DNA of 64,000 bases from an uncultured Lachnospiraceae bacterium (GCA_900317505.1 ONHB01000005.1:62001-126000), one strand, 5' to 3'. Shown: positions 1 through 8,926, counted from the first letter of the stretch. Numbers and translations are program-made. Notes: a model not told the origin generated them from the letters alone.

Positions 1-20
1 TTGGTTAGGAGGAAGAAAAA

Positions 21-377
21 ATGGCAAGAATTAAAGGCGGTTTAAACGCAAAAAAGAAACATAACAGAGTATTAAAACTGGCTAAAGGATACAGAGGAGC
101 AAGATCTAATCAGTACAGAGTTGCAAAACAGTCTGTAATGAGAGCATTAACATCTTCATATGCTGGACGTAAACAGAGAAAACGTCAGATGAGACAGTTA
201 TGGATCGCTCGTATCAATGCAGCAGCAAGATTAAACGGTTTAAGCTACAGCAAATTTATGTACGGTTTAAAATTAGCAGAAGTTGAAATCAACAGAAAAA
301 TGCTTGCAGAAATGGCAGTAAACGATGCTGAAGGATTTAAAGCTTTAGCAGAGCTTGCAAAAACTAAAATTGCATAA
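21..377 (+). CDS. rplT: 50S ribosomal protein L20
   Basis: This is the large-subunit protein L20, which binds 23S rRNA early in assembly. The 118 residues match the usual 117-119. The strongly basic N-terminus with the motif [12 protein letters not shown] (residues 18-29) is diagnostic, and the C-terminal globular part follows ([13 protein letters not shown]). An AGGAGG ribosome site at 8-13 places the start at the ATG at 21. In Firmicutes it is the last gene of infC-rpmI-rplT, so the rest of that operon probably lies just outside the window. A terminator follows directly. Confidence 0.98.
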   Translation: MARIKGGLNAKKKHNRVLKLAKGYRGARSNQYRVAKQSVMRALTSSYAGRKQRKRQMRQLWIARINAAARLNGLSYSKFMYGLKLAEVEINRKMLAEMAVNDAEGFKALAELAKTKIA

Positions 378-401
378 TTATATTGTTATGTGAGATAATA
401 G

Positions 402-430
402 ACGCAGTGTCGCGAGGCACTGCGTTTTTT
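402..430 (+). terminator. Rho-independent terminator of the rplT operon
   Basis: An 8-bp perfect stem (ACGCAGTG at 402-409 with CACTGCGT at 418-425) is followed by a run of six T. It lies 25 bp after the rplT stop. Confidence 0.9.
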
Positions 431-461
431 GCTTTTGTTGGGATTTGGTGTGGGGAGTTCT

Positions 462-680
462 GGCAGATACAGGGATTTTTCCAAATGGACTGCGATGTAT
501 AAGATGTGCTAATTATTTTGCGGAAGATGTCTGATTGACGGACGCAAGCGGTGCGCATGGACATCCATGTCCGAGCGCACCTTTCGCAGCATCCTTGCTG
601 CGAATTGCTGAAACCGGGCAAAATAATAAGTACATCTAATACATCTTTCGTCAAAATTTGGAAAAATTCCCGTCCCCTGC
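462..680. repeat. Large imperfect palindromic element (MITE-like)
   Basis: The two halves of this ~220-bp stretch are inverted copies of each other. Around 471-519 the left arm carries GGGATTTTTCCAAAT and, further in, GTATAAGATGTGCTAATTAT. Both recur in inverted form at about 619-672 with a few mismatches. The centre (GGACATCCATGTCC at 559-572) is itself palindromic, and the right arm holds a small hairpin CGCAGCA-TCCT-TGCTGCG (585-602). Open frames here are short and mirror each other across the strands, so no protein is supported. It fills the gap between rplT and pepD and could be a miniature mobile or dispersed repeat, or a very long RNA hairpin in the pepD leader. Confidence 0.75.
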
Positions 681-716
681 AAATTATAATAAGACAATCT
701 AAGAAAGGAACCAACC

Positions 717-2390
717 ATGCTAGAAAAATATCAGCCTCAAAAAGTATTCCACTACTTTGAACAAATATGCCAGATACCTCATCCATCCTATCACTGCGAA
801 GCCATCAGCAACTATCTGATGAACTTTGCCAAAGAACATGGACTGGAGGCTTATCAGGATCAATTTTACAACGTGATCATTATAAAAGAAGCATCAGCAG
901 GTAAAGAAGAGCTTGAACCAATCATGATACAGGGCCATATGGATATGGTCACCGTAAAAGATGACGGCGTCCAAATTGACATGCAGAAAGAGGGACTGAA
1001 GCTTGCTGTAGATGGCGATTATATCTATGCCAAAGGAACCAGTCTGGGAGGCGATGACGGCATTGCCATTGCTTACGGATTGGCACTTTTAGACGATGAT
1101 ACCCTGAGCCTGCCACGTATCGAGCTTGTTGTGACAACCGAAGAAGAGGTTGGTATGGAAGGAGCAACGGGAATTGACCTGTCTGTCTGCAAAGCCAACC
1201 GTATGCTCAATCTGGATTCGGAAGATGAAGGAGAGTTTGTCGTTGCCTGTGCCGGCGGTATGCGGGTTCATGCGGACATGGAAGCAGGAAAAAAGCTTCC
1301 TATGACAGAAAATGAACTTTTATATTGTATTGAAGTTGGTGGCCTTACTGGAGGACATTCGGGAACAGAGATCATCCGTCATAGTGCCAATGCCAGTAAA
1401 GTGCTTGGCAGCGTATTGCAGGGTCTGTGGATGATGGATTGTCCGTTTATGCTGATGGATTTAGAAGGTGGAACCAAGGATAATGCAATTCCGATTTATG
1501 CAAAAGCTCTGATTGCTGTATCAAAAGAAAAGAAAGAGCAGATCAATGCAAATATTGATAAAATGTATGAGGAATTTAGAAAGCAATATGAAGCCACAGA
1601 TCCGGATGGATATGTTAAATGCTGTGAAGTAGAGCCTGCTAACTGGAACGATATGCAAAGTGGCTTGCAGAATACTGTACAGAATGATACGGGCAATACT
1701 ATGCAAAACATTGTACAAAATGATGCAGGTAATACTATGCAAAATACTGTGCGAGATGATGCAGGCAACACTATGCAAAACACCGTGCGGAATGATGTAG
1801 CCAATACTATGAAAAACACTATGCAGAATGATGCAAAGAATAATACACAGAATATAAAAAAAGAAATCCGGCTTTTTTCAAAAGAGCGTACCAGACAGAT
1901 CATTGACTTTCTCTGCGAGGTTCCAAACGGCGTCCAGAGCATGTGCGTAGAAATGCCGGAGCTTCCGCAGACTTCCCTGAATCTGGGCATTATGAAAGGT
2001 GAAGCAGACGGTATTCACTTTGATTTTTCTTTAAGAAGCAGTGTATCTGCAGAAAAGCAGGAGCTCTGTGATAAAGTATGTAAAATCATAGATAAATATG
2101 CAGGAACCTACGAGCTTGGCGGTGACTATCCGGCGTGGGAATACAAAGCAGATTCTGTCTTACGTGAACATCTGGTAAGTGTGTATGAAAAGCAGTATGG
2201 TAAACTGCCGGAGGTTTTATCCATACATGCCGGACTGGAATGTGGTATTCTGGCATCAAAAAAGCCGGGACTGGACTGTGTGTCCGTCGGACCGGATATT
2301 CTTGACATTCATACGACAAGAGAACGGCTTAGCATATCATCTGTGCAGCGAGTATGGAAATTTTTAGTGGAGGCTTTGGAGACATTATGA
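717..2390 (+). CDS. pepD: Aminoacyl-histidine dipeptidase (peptidase M20C) with a repeat insertion
   Basis: This is a cytosolic di-zinc aminopeptidase that cleaves Xaa-His and other dipeptides. Expected metal and catalytic residues are visible: H74 and D76 in GHMDMV, bridging D113 in GGDDG, E143/E144 in TTEEEVG, D167 in LDSED, and a final HTTRERL near the C-terminus. At 557 aa it is about 70 residues longer than usual. The excess is residues 319-379, a Gln/Asn-rich array of a 12-residue unit (NTMQNTVQNDAG type) in the region of the lid/dimerisation domain. The frame is intact through the array. The stop overlaps the start of the next gene (ATGA), so the two are translationally coupled. Confidence 0.93.
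   Translation: MLEKYQPQKVFHYFEQICQIPHPSYHCEAISNYLMNFAKEHGLEAYQDQFYNVIIIKEASAGKEELEPIMIQGHMDMVTVKDDGVQIDMQKEGLKLAVDGDYIYAKGTSLGGDDGIAIAYGLALLDDDTLSLPRIELVVTTEEEVGMEGATGIDLSVCKANRMLNLDSEDEGEFVVACAGGMRVHADMEAGKKLPMTENELLYCIEVGGLTGGHSGTEIIRHSANASKVLGSVLQGLWMMDCPFMLMDLEGGTKDNAIPIYAKALIAVSKEKKEQINANIDKMYEEFRKQYEATDPDGYVKCCEVEPANWNDMQSGLQNTVQNDTGNTMQNIVQNDAGNTMQNTVRDDAGNTMQNTVRNDVANTMKNTMQNDAKNNTQNIKKEIRLFSKERTRQIIDFLCEVPNGVQSMCVEMPELPQTSLNLGIMKGEADGIHFDFSLRSSVSAEKQELCDKVCKIIDKYAGTYELGGDYPAWEYKADSVLREHLVSVYEKQYGKLPEVLSIHAGLECGILASKKPGLDCVSVGPDILDIHTTRERLSISSVQRVWKFLVEALETL
1671..1853 (+). repeat. 36-bp coding tandem repeat in pepD
   Basis: About five degenerate copies of a 36-bp unit encode NTMQNTVQNDAG-like 12-mers. 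Because the unit is a multiple of three, copy changes keep the frame. Confidence 0.85.
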
Positions 2391-2890
2391 ATAATATTAT
2401 ATTGATCGGTATGCCGGGAGTCGGTAAAAGTACGGTAGGTGTTGTTTTGGCAAAAAAAATGGGTTATCAGTTTGTCGACTCAGACCTGATTATTCAGGAA
2501 AAAGAAAAAAGACTGCTTCATGAAATTATTGAACAGGAAGGGATTGACGGTTTTATTGAAATTGAGGACCGGATAAATGCCCAGATTGAGATGGAACACA
2601 CTGTTTTGGCTACTGGAGGAAGTGCTGTATATGGAGAGCATGCGATGAAGCATTTTGCGGAATGTGGTACGATCGTGTATCTTTCCCTTCCATATGAAGA
2701 GCTTTGTGACAGACTTGGAGATCTGAATGAACGTGGTGTTGTTATACAAAACGGACAGACCCTGCTTGATCTGTATCAGGAACGTATTCCCTTGTATGAG
2801 AAATACAGTATGATTACAGTTGACTGTCACCACAAGCAGATTCGTGAAATTGTAAATGAGATTACTGAGCGTATAGAAAAAGGACTTTAA
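2387..2890 (+). CDS. Shikimate-kinase-like P-loop kinase, substrate residues divergent
   Basis: This 167-aa protein has the shikimate kinase layout: P-loop GMPGVGKST (residues 7-15), a DSD motif near 33-35, a TGGSAVY motif, and a lid followed by a conserved-looking RIPLYEKY. Two substrate-contact motifs differ from authentic AroK. The FRxxE arginine is isoleucine (GFIEIED), and the GGG loop is GGS. It may therefore phosphorylate something other than shikimate. The ATG at 2387 overlaps the pepD stop (ATGA) and is preferred over an in-frame ATG at 2354 that lies inside pepD. Confidence 0.75.
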   Translation: MNNIILIGMPGVGKSTVGVVLAKKMGYQFVDSDLIIQEKEKRLLHEIIEQEGIDGFIEIEDRINAQIEMEHTVLATGGSAVYGEHAMKHFAECGTIVYLSLPYEELCDRLGDLNERGVVIQNGQTLLDLYQERIPLYEKYSMITVDCHHKQIREIVNEITERIEKGL

Positions 2891-3032
2891 TAATTGCTTC
2901 AAAGAGCCTATATTAATATGCTCATGCCGAAATTATAAGTACTTCGATGTAATGATATCAAAGTAATCACACTGCACAAATTATTTCACGCATGGTATTT
3001 TACATATATCATATACTATTTTGACCATATAT

Positions 3033-3737
3033 CTATTCCGTATATTTCAATAAACGATACAGATATATTTTCAGATAATTACCATCCGGACATAACTTGC
3101 GTTCCGGATGCCATTGCAGTCCGAGAATTGGCAGCTCGGTGTGGATAAAGCCCTCCACGGTTCCGTCAGAGGCGTGCATAAATGGATAGAGCCCGGGAGC
3201 GGCTTTCAGGATGCACTGATGATGAGCGCTGTTAATATATCCCGGAGTACAGTTATCAAAAATGGAAGTTAGCATAGGGTAACTATCAGAAAGCTCATAG
3301 TTGCAGCTGTGGTAATTGTCAAAGCCATTCTGTGCCTGATGCAGTAAAAGTCTGTCAGGGGACATGTCCTGTAAAAGTGTACCGCCAAGGGCTATGTTGA
3401 TCATCTGCATGCCCTTGCAGATACCGATGACAGGCTTTTTCTTTTTTATAAAATAATCAAGATAGGAAAGCTGTACATGGTCCAGTTTTTCATCAATGTT
3501 ACGGCTTCCTTTATTTTCTTCATGAAGAATTTTGGGAGAAATATCGCCACCGCCCGGCAGGATCAGGGCATCTGCAAAGGAAAGAAGGGGAAGTGCGGAT
3601 GTCTGGCTGGAGACTGCATCATTTAACAGCTCCAACGTATCTGTGACAATGGGATAATAGCCGGAAAAACGAACGGCCTGCACATAGTTGTGGGTCTCTT
3701 TTTTATGTCCGACGATCAATATGAAGTGAATTGCCAT
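3033..3737 (-). CDS. Gamma-glutamyl-gamma-aminobutyrate hydrolase family protein (peptidase C26)
   Basis: This is a class I glutamine-amidotransferase-fold hydrolase of 234 aa, of the PuuD type that hydrolyses gamma-glutamyl amides. The nucleophile is C107 in GICKGMQ. H210 and E212 in LQWHPE complete the triad, and the oxyanion-side motif LPGGGDISP is present at 60-68. It stands alone on the minus strand, tail-to-tail with the kinase-like gene. No polyamine genes are near, so the substrate is open. Confidence 0.85.
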   Translation of the reverse strand: MAIHFILIVGHKKETHNYVQAVRFSGYYPIVTDTLELLNDAVSSQTSALPLLSFADALILPGGGDISPKILHEENKGSRNIDEKLDHVQLSYLDYFIKKKKPVIGICKGMQMINIALGGTLLQDMSPDRLLLHQAQNGFDNYHSCNYELSDSYPMLTSIFDNCTPGYINSAHHQCILKAAPGLYPFMHASDGTVEGFIHTELPILGLQWHPERKLCPDGNYLKIYLYRLLKYTE

Positions 3738-3870
3738 AAAGAACCTTTTTTACACTGTTTTTTATAAACTTATTTTAATATATGATGCTTATTGAAAAAA
3801 GTTGTGCTATACTTTACACAGAATATGAGAAATATTTTTCCAATAACTATGTAAAAAAGAGGGTATGATT

Positions 3871-4170
3871 ATGTTACAGGAAGTATTTGAATTATTGATG
3901 CAGGTGCATGAAGGCATGCATATTGTTACCATTGGTCTTTTGGATGGAACTGCGATCCAGCGTGCGCATACGACAAAGGGTAGTAGTGATACTGTAGTTG
4001 AGTTAAAGCTTGATAAGATGGATGTTGGATATGTTACCTTTAGCAAGCACACCTGCAACAGCTACATCAACAATCAGGGACAGGTTACCAGCCAGACAGA
4101 CTTCAATAGCATTCTGGCTATTCCGTACAGCAATATTTCTTATGTTGAGTTCTCGTATGATGAAGAATAA
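3871..4170 (+). CDS. Conserved-looking hypothetical protein (99 aa)
   Basis: I do not recognise this family. It is a soluble 99-residue protein without signal peptide or membrane segment, rich in beta-prone stretches (HIVTIGLLDGTAIQ, DVGYVTFSKHTCN) and ending in FSYDEE. AGAGGG at 3858-3863 is 7 bp from the ATG at 3871, so that start is preferred to the ATG at 3865. A TATACT -10-like box lies about 60 bp upstream, with no convincing -35. The next small hypothetical gene follows after 38 bp, suggesting a two-gene unit. Confidence 0.65.
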   Translation: MLQEVFELLMQVHEGMHIVTIGLLDGTAIQRAHTTKGSSDTVVELKLDKMDVGYVTFSKHTCNSYINNQGQVTSQTDFNSILAIPYSNISYVEFSYDEE

Positions 4171-4208
4171 GAGCTTAAGTGATATTATTTTATGATTGGG
4201 AGAGCTGC

Positions 4209-4568
4209 ATGACCGTTTCAGACTACATAGCGATCAAAAAACAACAGCATACAACCATGTGTGCGGCAATTTTATATCCGGATGGAGAAATAGAAGCGTG
4301 TGCTTCCAGTCATTTAAAGACGATGATTGATCATTTGGGAAACGAGATCTGGGATCAGATTCCCAAGGATGAATCGCCCTTGTTCTGGCTGACCGGTTAT
4401 ACAGGGGTTGTTTTAATTGATTATGAAAATCAGGTATATAGTGAAGCGCTTAGTGAAGAACAAAGAGATGCTTTGCAAAAGATGTATTTTTCAGAGGTGC
4501 TCATAAAGCACCCCTGTGTGATTCATTTTGGAAACCGTGCACTTGGCATTCCCAAAAGTGCACAATAA
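4209..4568 (+). CDS. Hypothetical protein (119 aa)
   Basis: I do not recognise this protein. It is soluble, starts MTVSDYIAIKKQ, and carries a central hydrophobic strand pair (FWLTGYTGVVLIDYEN). GGGAGAG at 4198-4204 is well spaced for the ATG at 4209, so I chose it over an upstream in-frame start at 4179. It probably shares a transcript with the preceding gene and is convergent with the wall hydrolase gene, whose stop lies 4 bp beyond its own. Confidence 0.6.
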   Translation: MTVSDYIAIKKQQHTTMCAAILYPDGEIEACASSHLKTMIDHLGNEIWDQIPKDESPLFWLTGYTGVVLIDYENQVYSEALSEEQRDALQKMYFSEVLIKHPCVIHFGNRALGIPKSAQ

Positions 4569-4571
4569 AGA

Positions 4572-5996
4572 TCAGACTTCAGGATCGGTGGATTCTGTTG
4601 TTATGGTACTTTCAGGTGTTGATGTATCGGTTGTATTTTCCGGAGGATTTTCCTGTGTGGATGAGTCCTCCGGATTATTTGTGTCTGTGGTCGGATCGGT
4701 ATTATCGGCAGCATTATCTGCAGGTGCCGGATCCTTGGTAACCCAGCGGTAGAAAAATGCGTGATTGCCGATCATGGTGTATTCCGCGATGTTGTAATAG
4801 TCTGCATAATATTTAGTCATGAAAAACAGATAATCGCCCACACTTGCTCCGTTTAACACCTCCTGGGCCGCCTGCATACAGGTGCTGTTGGGTCCTTTGG
4901 CAATGATGAGCTCGACCTTGCCGGAGCGGTATGAAGCAAACTGGTTGGTCTGTGTGATGACGCCAACGATGCTGTTGGGGAAAACAGAGCTTTTGACACG
5001 GTTCATGATAACGGTACCTACGGCTAACTTTCCGGTGTAGGATTCGCCATCTGCCTCAGCCTGTATGGTTGCGGCAAGCCATTCCAGCTCGGAAGCGGAA
5101 GCGGTGTAGGAGCCTGAAAAATCTTCCTTCTGTCCCTTTGCAGCCATTTCAGCCTGCTGTTTGGCAATTTTCTGTGCCAGTTCGGCCTGCGCTGCAGCCT
5201 GTGCTGCCTGTAATCCGGACATTTTTTTATCCAAAAGCTTGATCTGATTATCGTAGTCCTTTAGTTTTTCATTTTCGCTGGCAAGCTCGTCGTTGGTATC
5301 GGACAGCTCTCCCTGCACCTTCTGTGTCAGATCAGCGAGCTCTGACTGCTTTTGATCCAGCTCGTTTTGATAGGAGTCAAGCTCTGTCTGTTTTTCTTCC
5401 AGCTTTTGTGCCTTTTCAGAGATCTTGCTCTGGATATCCTGATAAGATGTGATCAGATCCTGTTCATATTGTAAAAATGCTGTGACATATTGTGCCTTTG
5501 TCAGGAAATCCTTGATGGACGAACTGTTGTACAAAAGCATGATCAATGAATCACGGCTGCCGTTTTCATAAGAAGCCTGCAAGCAGTTTTTCAGATTTTC
5601 ATAGATGAGCTTTTCATCTTCCTGAGCCTGCATCAGTTCACTGTTGAGAGAAACTATGGATTGGGAAGTTTCCTGCAGGGAACTTTGTACATCCGAGATT
5701 TCTCCGTTGATGGAATCCATCATGGAGGCATAGTTCTGATACATTTTCTGCAGATCCTTTGACTGTCCGGTAAGCTCATCCACGTTGTCTTTGGAAGCTT
5801 CCTTTTGTTCTGACAGTTTTTTTAATGCATCCTGTGTCTCTTTCTGCTGCATTTCCAGATCCGAAATCGTGTCTTCAATCTCGGTTGCCCAAACAGGCAT
5901 CGGAGTGGATGTTAAAAAAAGTATTCCTGATAAAAGTATGACTGAAAAAATAGTATGTAATTTTCTTTTTTTGTTGATATGATTAAATGGAATCAT
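4572..5996 (-). CDS. Secreted cell-wall hydrolase: PcsB-like coiled coil plus SleB domain
   Basis: This exported 474-aa peptidoglycan hydrolase has a signal peptide (residues ~1-38, hydrophobic core IFSVILLSGILFLTS). A long coiled coil of PcsB type spans ~40-280. A SleB/CwlJ (Hydrolase_2) catalytic domain lies at ~298-425, with the catalytic-type Glu in IQAEADGE and the motif GTVIMNRVKSS. A Thr/Pro/Asp-rich acidic tail of ~50 residues ends the protein. SleB domains are lytic transglycosylases; the coiled coil usually couples a hydrolase to a membrane partner such as FtsEX. This suggests a regulated division or growth hydrolase rather than a spore germination enzyme, but that is inference. Confidence 0.85.
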   Translation of the reverse strand: MIPFNHINKKRKLHTIFSVILLSGILFLTSTPMPVWATEIEDTISDLEMQQKETQDALKKLSEQKEASKDNVDELTGQSKDLQKMYQNYASMMDSINGEISDVQSSLQETSQSIVSLNSELMQAQEDEKLIYENLKNCLQASYENGSRDSLIMLLYNSSSIKDFLTKAQYVTAFLQYEQDLITSYQDIQSKISEKAQKLEEKQTELDSYQNELDQKQSELADLTQKVQGELSDTNDELASENEKLKDYDNQIKLLDKKMSGLQAAQAAAQAELAQKIAKQQAEMAAKGQKEDFSGSYTASASELEWLAATIQAEADGESYTGKLAVGTVIMNRVKSSVFPNSIVGVITQTNQFASYRSGKVELIIAKGPNSTCMQAAQEVLNGASVGDYLFFMTKYYADYYNIAEYTMIGNHAFFYRWVTKDPAPADNAADNTDPTTDTNNPEDSSTQENPPENTTDTSTPESTITTESTDPEV

Positions 5997-6221
5997 AACG
6001 GTCTCCTTTGCTTTATTTTAAGCTTATATAGGGAATTTTGTCAAATTATGTTTACTGGTTATGTCGACCAAATCTATCAATTCGGAAACAATGGTGTATC
6101 CGCCTGTGAAAAAAGGTCGGAAAATCCATGATAAAGCATTGAAAAGACCGAAAAAGTGTGAGAAAGTACTGTAGTGGATAAATGTCATACGGATAATGAT
6201 ACAAAGGAGTTTTCAAGATTC

Positions 6222-7370
6222 ATGAATAAAGAAGAGCGTAAAAAGGAAAAAGAGGAACTGCATGAAGAGCTGATGGCCGGAAAAACGGAGATCCGCAAAG
6301 CTCTTTCAGAGACGGTGGATCCGAATGGGGATAAAAAGATTTCATTAAAGGAAATTTTCCATGAAATGTTTTCCATCAGGAAGGACGTTGCAACGCGTGA
6401 ACAGATCCGGGAAAGTCTCATCAGCGGAGGAAGAGTGACGGGGACTAATATGTGTCTTTTGGTGCTGGCTATTTTGATCGCTTCCATTGGATTGAATGTC
6501 AATTCCACGGCTGTCATCATCGGTGCCATGCTGATTTCTCCATTGATGGGAACCATACATGCCTTTGCATATGGTACAGCCACCTCCGATTCTGCGCTGA
6601 GCGTGCGTTCTGTGCTTGGATTTGCCATGCAGGTTCTGATCAGCCTTTGTGCATCGACGCTATATTTTACGATATCGCCGCTTTCTGATGCAACATCTGA
6701 GCTTTTAGCAAGGACACAGCCGACCATCTGGGATGTATTGATCGCAATATGTGGTGGCGTGGCAGGAATTATCGGTGTAACCAGAAAAGAAAAATCCAAT
6801 GTTATTCCGGGTGTGGCAATCGCAACGGCACTTATGCCGCCTCTTTGCACCTGCGGTTACAGTATCGCGCACAGACAGTGGAAGATGCTTTTGGGAGCAG
6901 GATATCTGTTTGCTGCCAATACTTATTTTATTTATCTGTCAGCCGTGATCATTTTGATCATTCTGGGCGTGCCCAAGGTAAGAGAAGTGGATGCCAAGCG
7001 GGCAAAGAGAATGAAACGTATGCTGATCCGAAATTCCATTATCATGATCATTCCGAGTATTCTTGTTGCATATCTCATGGTGCATGATGCTTCAAAAGAT
7101 GAAAACACACTGACCGGATTTGATACGTCGGTTTCCGTCAAGGCACTGTCGGACGAGCTGAATGTCCTTTATCCGGAAATTGCTTCTGTGTCTGTGGGAC
7201 AACTGGATGAACTGGACGAAAACGGAGAGCCGGTACAGAAAAAGGTGATCTTACTGCGGACAGCTGCAGATACAGAATCAGCTGATTTTCAGGAACACTT
7301 TACAACTATGAAAAAATGGCTGGAAGTAAAATATGAAGGCTATGAAATAAAATTGGAAAGAGTAAATTGA
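6222..7370 (+). CDS. DUF389 family membrane protein
   Basis: This 382-aa protein has several hydrophobic segments between ~75 and ~290. The family-typical stretches are STAVIIGAMLISPLMGTIHA and GVAIATALMPPLCTCGY. The N-terminal ~65 residues are charged, and the C-terminal ~80 are a soluble domain after the last helix. The function of DUF389 proteins is not established. An in-frame GTG at 6174 would add 16 residues but has no ribosome site. AAGGAG at 6204-6209 supports the ATG at 6222, though the 12-bp spacing is long. Confidence 0.8.
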   Translation: MNKEERKKEKEELHEELMAGKTEIRKALSETVDPNGDKKISLKEIFHEMFSIRKDVATREQIRESLISGGRVTGTNMCLLVLAILIASIGLNVNSTAVIIGAMLISPLMGTIHAFAYGTATSDSALSVRSVLGFAMQVLISLCASTLYFTISPLSDATSELLARTQPTIWDVLIAICGGVAGIIGVTRKEKSNVIPGVAIATALMPPLCTCGYSIAHRQWKMLLGAGYLFAANTYFIYLSAVIILIILGVPKVREVDAKRAKRMKRMLIRNSIIMIIPSILVAYLMVHDASKDENTLTGFDTSVSVKALSDELNVLYPEIASVSVGQLDELDENGEPVQKKVILLRTAADTESADFQEHFTTMKKWLEVKYEGYEIKLERVN

Positions 7371-7492
7371 TCAATATAAAAATAAATTAGTTGATGCTAA
7401 TTCAGACTAATGACAGATATAGACTGGCTGATATCAAACTGGAATTATTACAGCAATGAATTGACCAATACAAAACATAATGAGGTAAAAAA

Positions 7493-7981
7493 ATGGACAG
7501 AAATCTTACAACCCTGTGCTATATAGAAAAGAATGACCGCTATCTGATGCTTCACAGAGTAAAAAAAGAGCATGATATCAATAAGGATAAATGGATCGGT
7601 ATTGGCGGGCATCTGGAAGAGAATGAGACGCCGGAGGAGTGCCTGTTAAGAGAGGTCAGGGAAGAAACCGGACTGATATTGACAGACTGGGAGTTTCGCG
7701 GGATTATCACGTTTATGTCTGATCAGTTTCATACTGAGTATATGTTTTTATATACATCCCGTTCATTTTGCGGCGAGCTTGCAGATTGCGACGAAGGTGT
7801 GTTAGAATGGGTGGACAAAAAGGCGGTATATCAGCTGCCGATCTGGAAAGGAGATAAGATATTTTTCAAACTGTTGGATACATCTTCAGACTTTTTTTCT
7901 CTGAAACTAAGGTATGAGGGAGAAGAGTTAGCAGAGGCTATCCTAAACGGAAAGGAAGATATGCTAAGCATTGTATCATGA
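7493..7981 (+). CDS. NUDIX hydrolase (MutT/8-oxo-dGTP diphosphatase type)
   Basis: This cytosolic 162-aa pyrophosphohydrolase carries a complete Nudix box: GGHLEENETPEECLLREV followed by REETGL (residues ~39-62), matching GX5EX7REUXEEXGU. The N-terminal CYIEKNDRYLMLHRVKKE and the length fit 8-oxo-dGTP-type enzymes, but the substrate cannot be read from sequence. Its stop overlaps the next gene's start by 4 bp (ATGA), so it is coupled to the GNAT gene. Confidence 0.88.
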   Translation: MDRNLTTLCYIEKNDRYLMLHRVKKEHDINKDKWIGIGGHLEENETPEECLLREVREETGLILTDWEFRGIITFMSDQFHTEYMFLYTSRSFCGELADCDEGVLEWVDKKAVYQLPIWKGDKIFFKLLDTSSDFFSLKLRYEGEELAEAILNGKEDMLSIVS

Positions 7982-8496
7982 TAAGAAAGATGCATACGGA
8001 CGAATTTGACCGGGTATTTTCCATTATGGAAGACAGCTTCCCGTCGGATGAGTATCGGACTTATGAGGAGCAGAAAAAGCTGCTTTTAAATAAGAAATAC
8101 GACATATATACATTTATTATAAAAGAAAGAATACAGGGATTCATTTCGGTCTGGAAGTTCGATGATTTTTTGTATATAGAGCATCTGGCGGTAGATGCAG
8201 ACTGCCGCAATCACGGAGCGGGAGCGAAGCTTCTTGATGAGATGAAAAATCTGTTTCCCGGAAGGATCTGTCTGGAGGTGGAGCTGCCGGTCACGGAAAT
8301 GGCTAAGCGCAGGATCGGTTTTTATAAACGGAACGGCTTTAGCGTCAATGATTATCCATATATGCAGCCACCCTATTCCAAAGAAAAAAATCCGATAGAG
8401 TTAAAGATCGTTTCTTCACAGGGGTTGCTTTCCGGAGAGGAATTTACCGATGTCCGGAATGCGCTTTATAAGGAAGTATATCACAAATATGAGTAG
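7978..8496 (+). CDS. GNAT family N-acetyltransferase
   Basis: This is a 172-aa single-domain acetyl-CoA-dependent transferase. The acetyl-CoA pyrophosphate-binding motif A is visible as LAVDADCRNHGAGAKLLDEM (~residues 71-90, core RNHGAG), followed by ARRIGFYKRNGF-type motif B. The acceptor is unknown. It overlaps the Nudix gene by 4 bp and is therefore likely co-translated with it. Confidence 0.85.
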   Translation: MIRKMHTDEFDRVFSIMEDSFPSDEYRTYEEQKKLLLNKKYDIYTFIIKERIQGFISVWKFDDFLYIEHLAVDADCRNHGAGAKLLDEMKNLFPGRICLEVELPVTEMAKRRIGFYKRNGFSVNDYPYMQPPYSKEKNPIELKIVSSQGLLSGEEFTDVRNALYKEVYHKYE

Positions 8497-8567
8497 CCGG
8501 GTTACTTTATCGATTATATGGGAATACTGTAAATATTCAGAGCTGATAGAAAATGGAGGAAAAGAAA

Positions 8568-8900
8568 ATGAGTGATATCATGAAAAACATCAACAAAGCA
8601 GAAGTTTTAAAATTGAAAGAAGAGGTTGTTTACGGCGAAGGACAGGTAGTCAGCAAGACTTTGGTGCAGAATGCAGCAGTTAGCGTTACCTTATTTGCTT
8701 TCTGGAAGGGTGAGGAGATCAGCACCCATGAATCCGGTGGAGACGCCTTTGTGACCTGTCTGGATGGAACCGGAGAAGTAACCATCGATGGTGTGGATTA
8801 TACACTTACCGAAGGTGATTCCATTGTAATGCCGGCTAAGCATCCTCATGCTGTCAGGGGCAAAGACAACTTCAAAATGCTGCTGGTTGTTGTATTTTAA
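8568..8900 (+). CDS. Small cupin-domain protein
   Basis: This is a 110-aa single cupin barrel. The first cupin motif is degenerate (STHESGGDAFVTCLDGTGEVTID) and the second is EGDSIVMPAKHPHAVRG, with His residues in positions usual for metal binding. Small stand-alone cupins often bind a metal ion or small ligand; the role here is unknown. GGAGG at 8554-8558 supports the ATG at 8568 rather than the in-frame ATG at 8553, which overlaps the ribosome site. Confidence 0.85.
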   Translation: MSDIMKNINKAEVLKLKEEVVYGEGQVVSKTLVQNAAVSVTLFAFWKGEEISTHESGGDAFVTCLDGTGEVTIDGVDYTLTEGDSIVMPAKHPHAVRGKDNFKMLLVVVF

Positions 8901-8926
8901 ATAAGTGCAGATTTTATAACTGCAGG

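Noticed and set aside
509-760. Small open frames on both strands within the palindromic element
   Set aside because: They arise from the inverted repeat and have no ribosome site or family similarity.
8901-8926. Bidirectional terminator between the cupin and MBL genes
   Set aside because: Only a short CTGCA/TGCAG stem is present; too weak to call.
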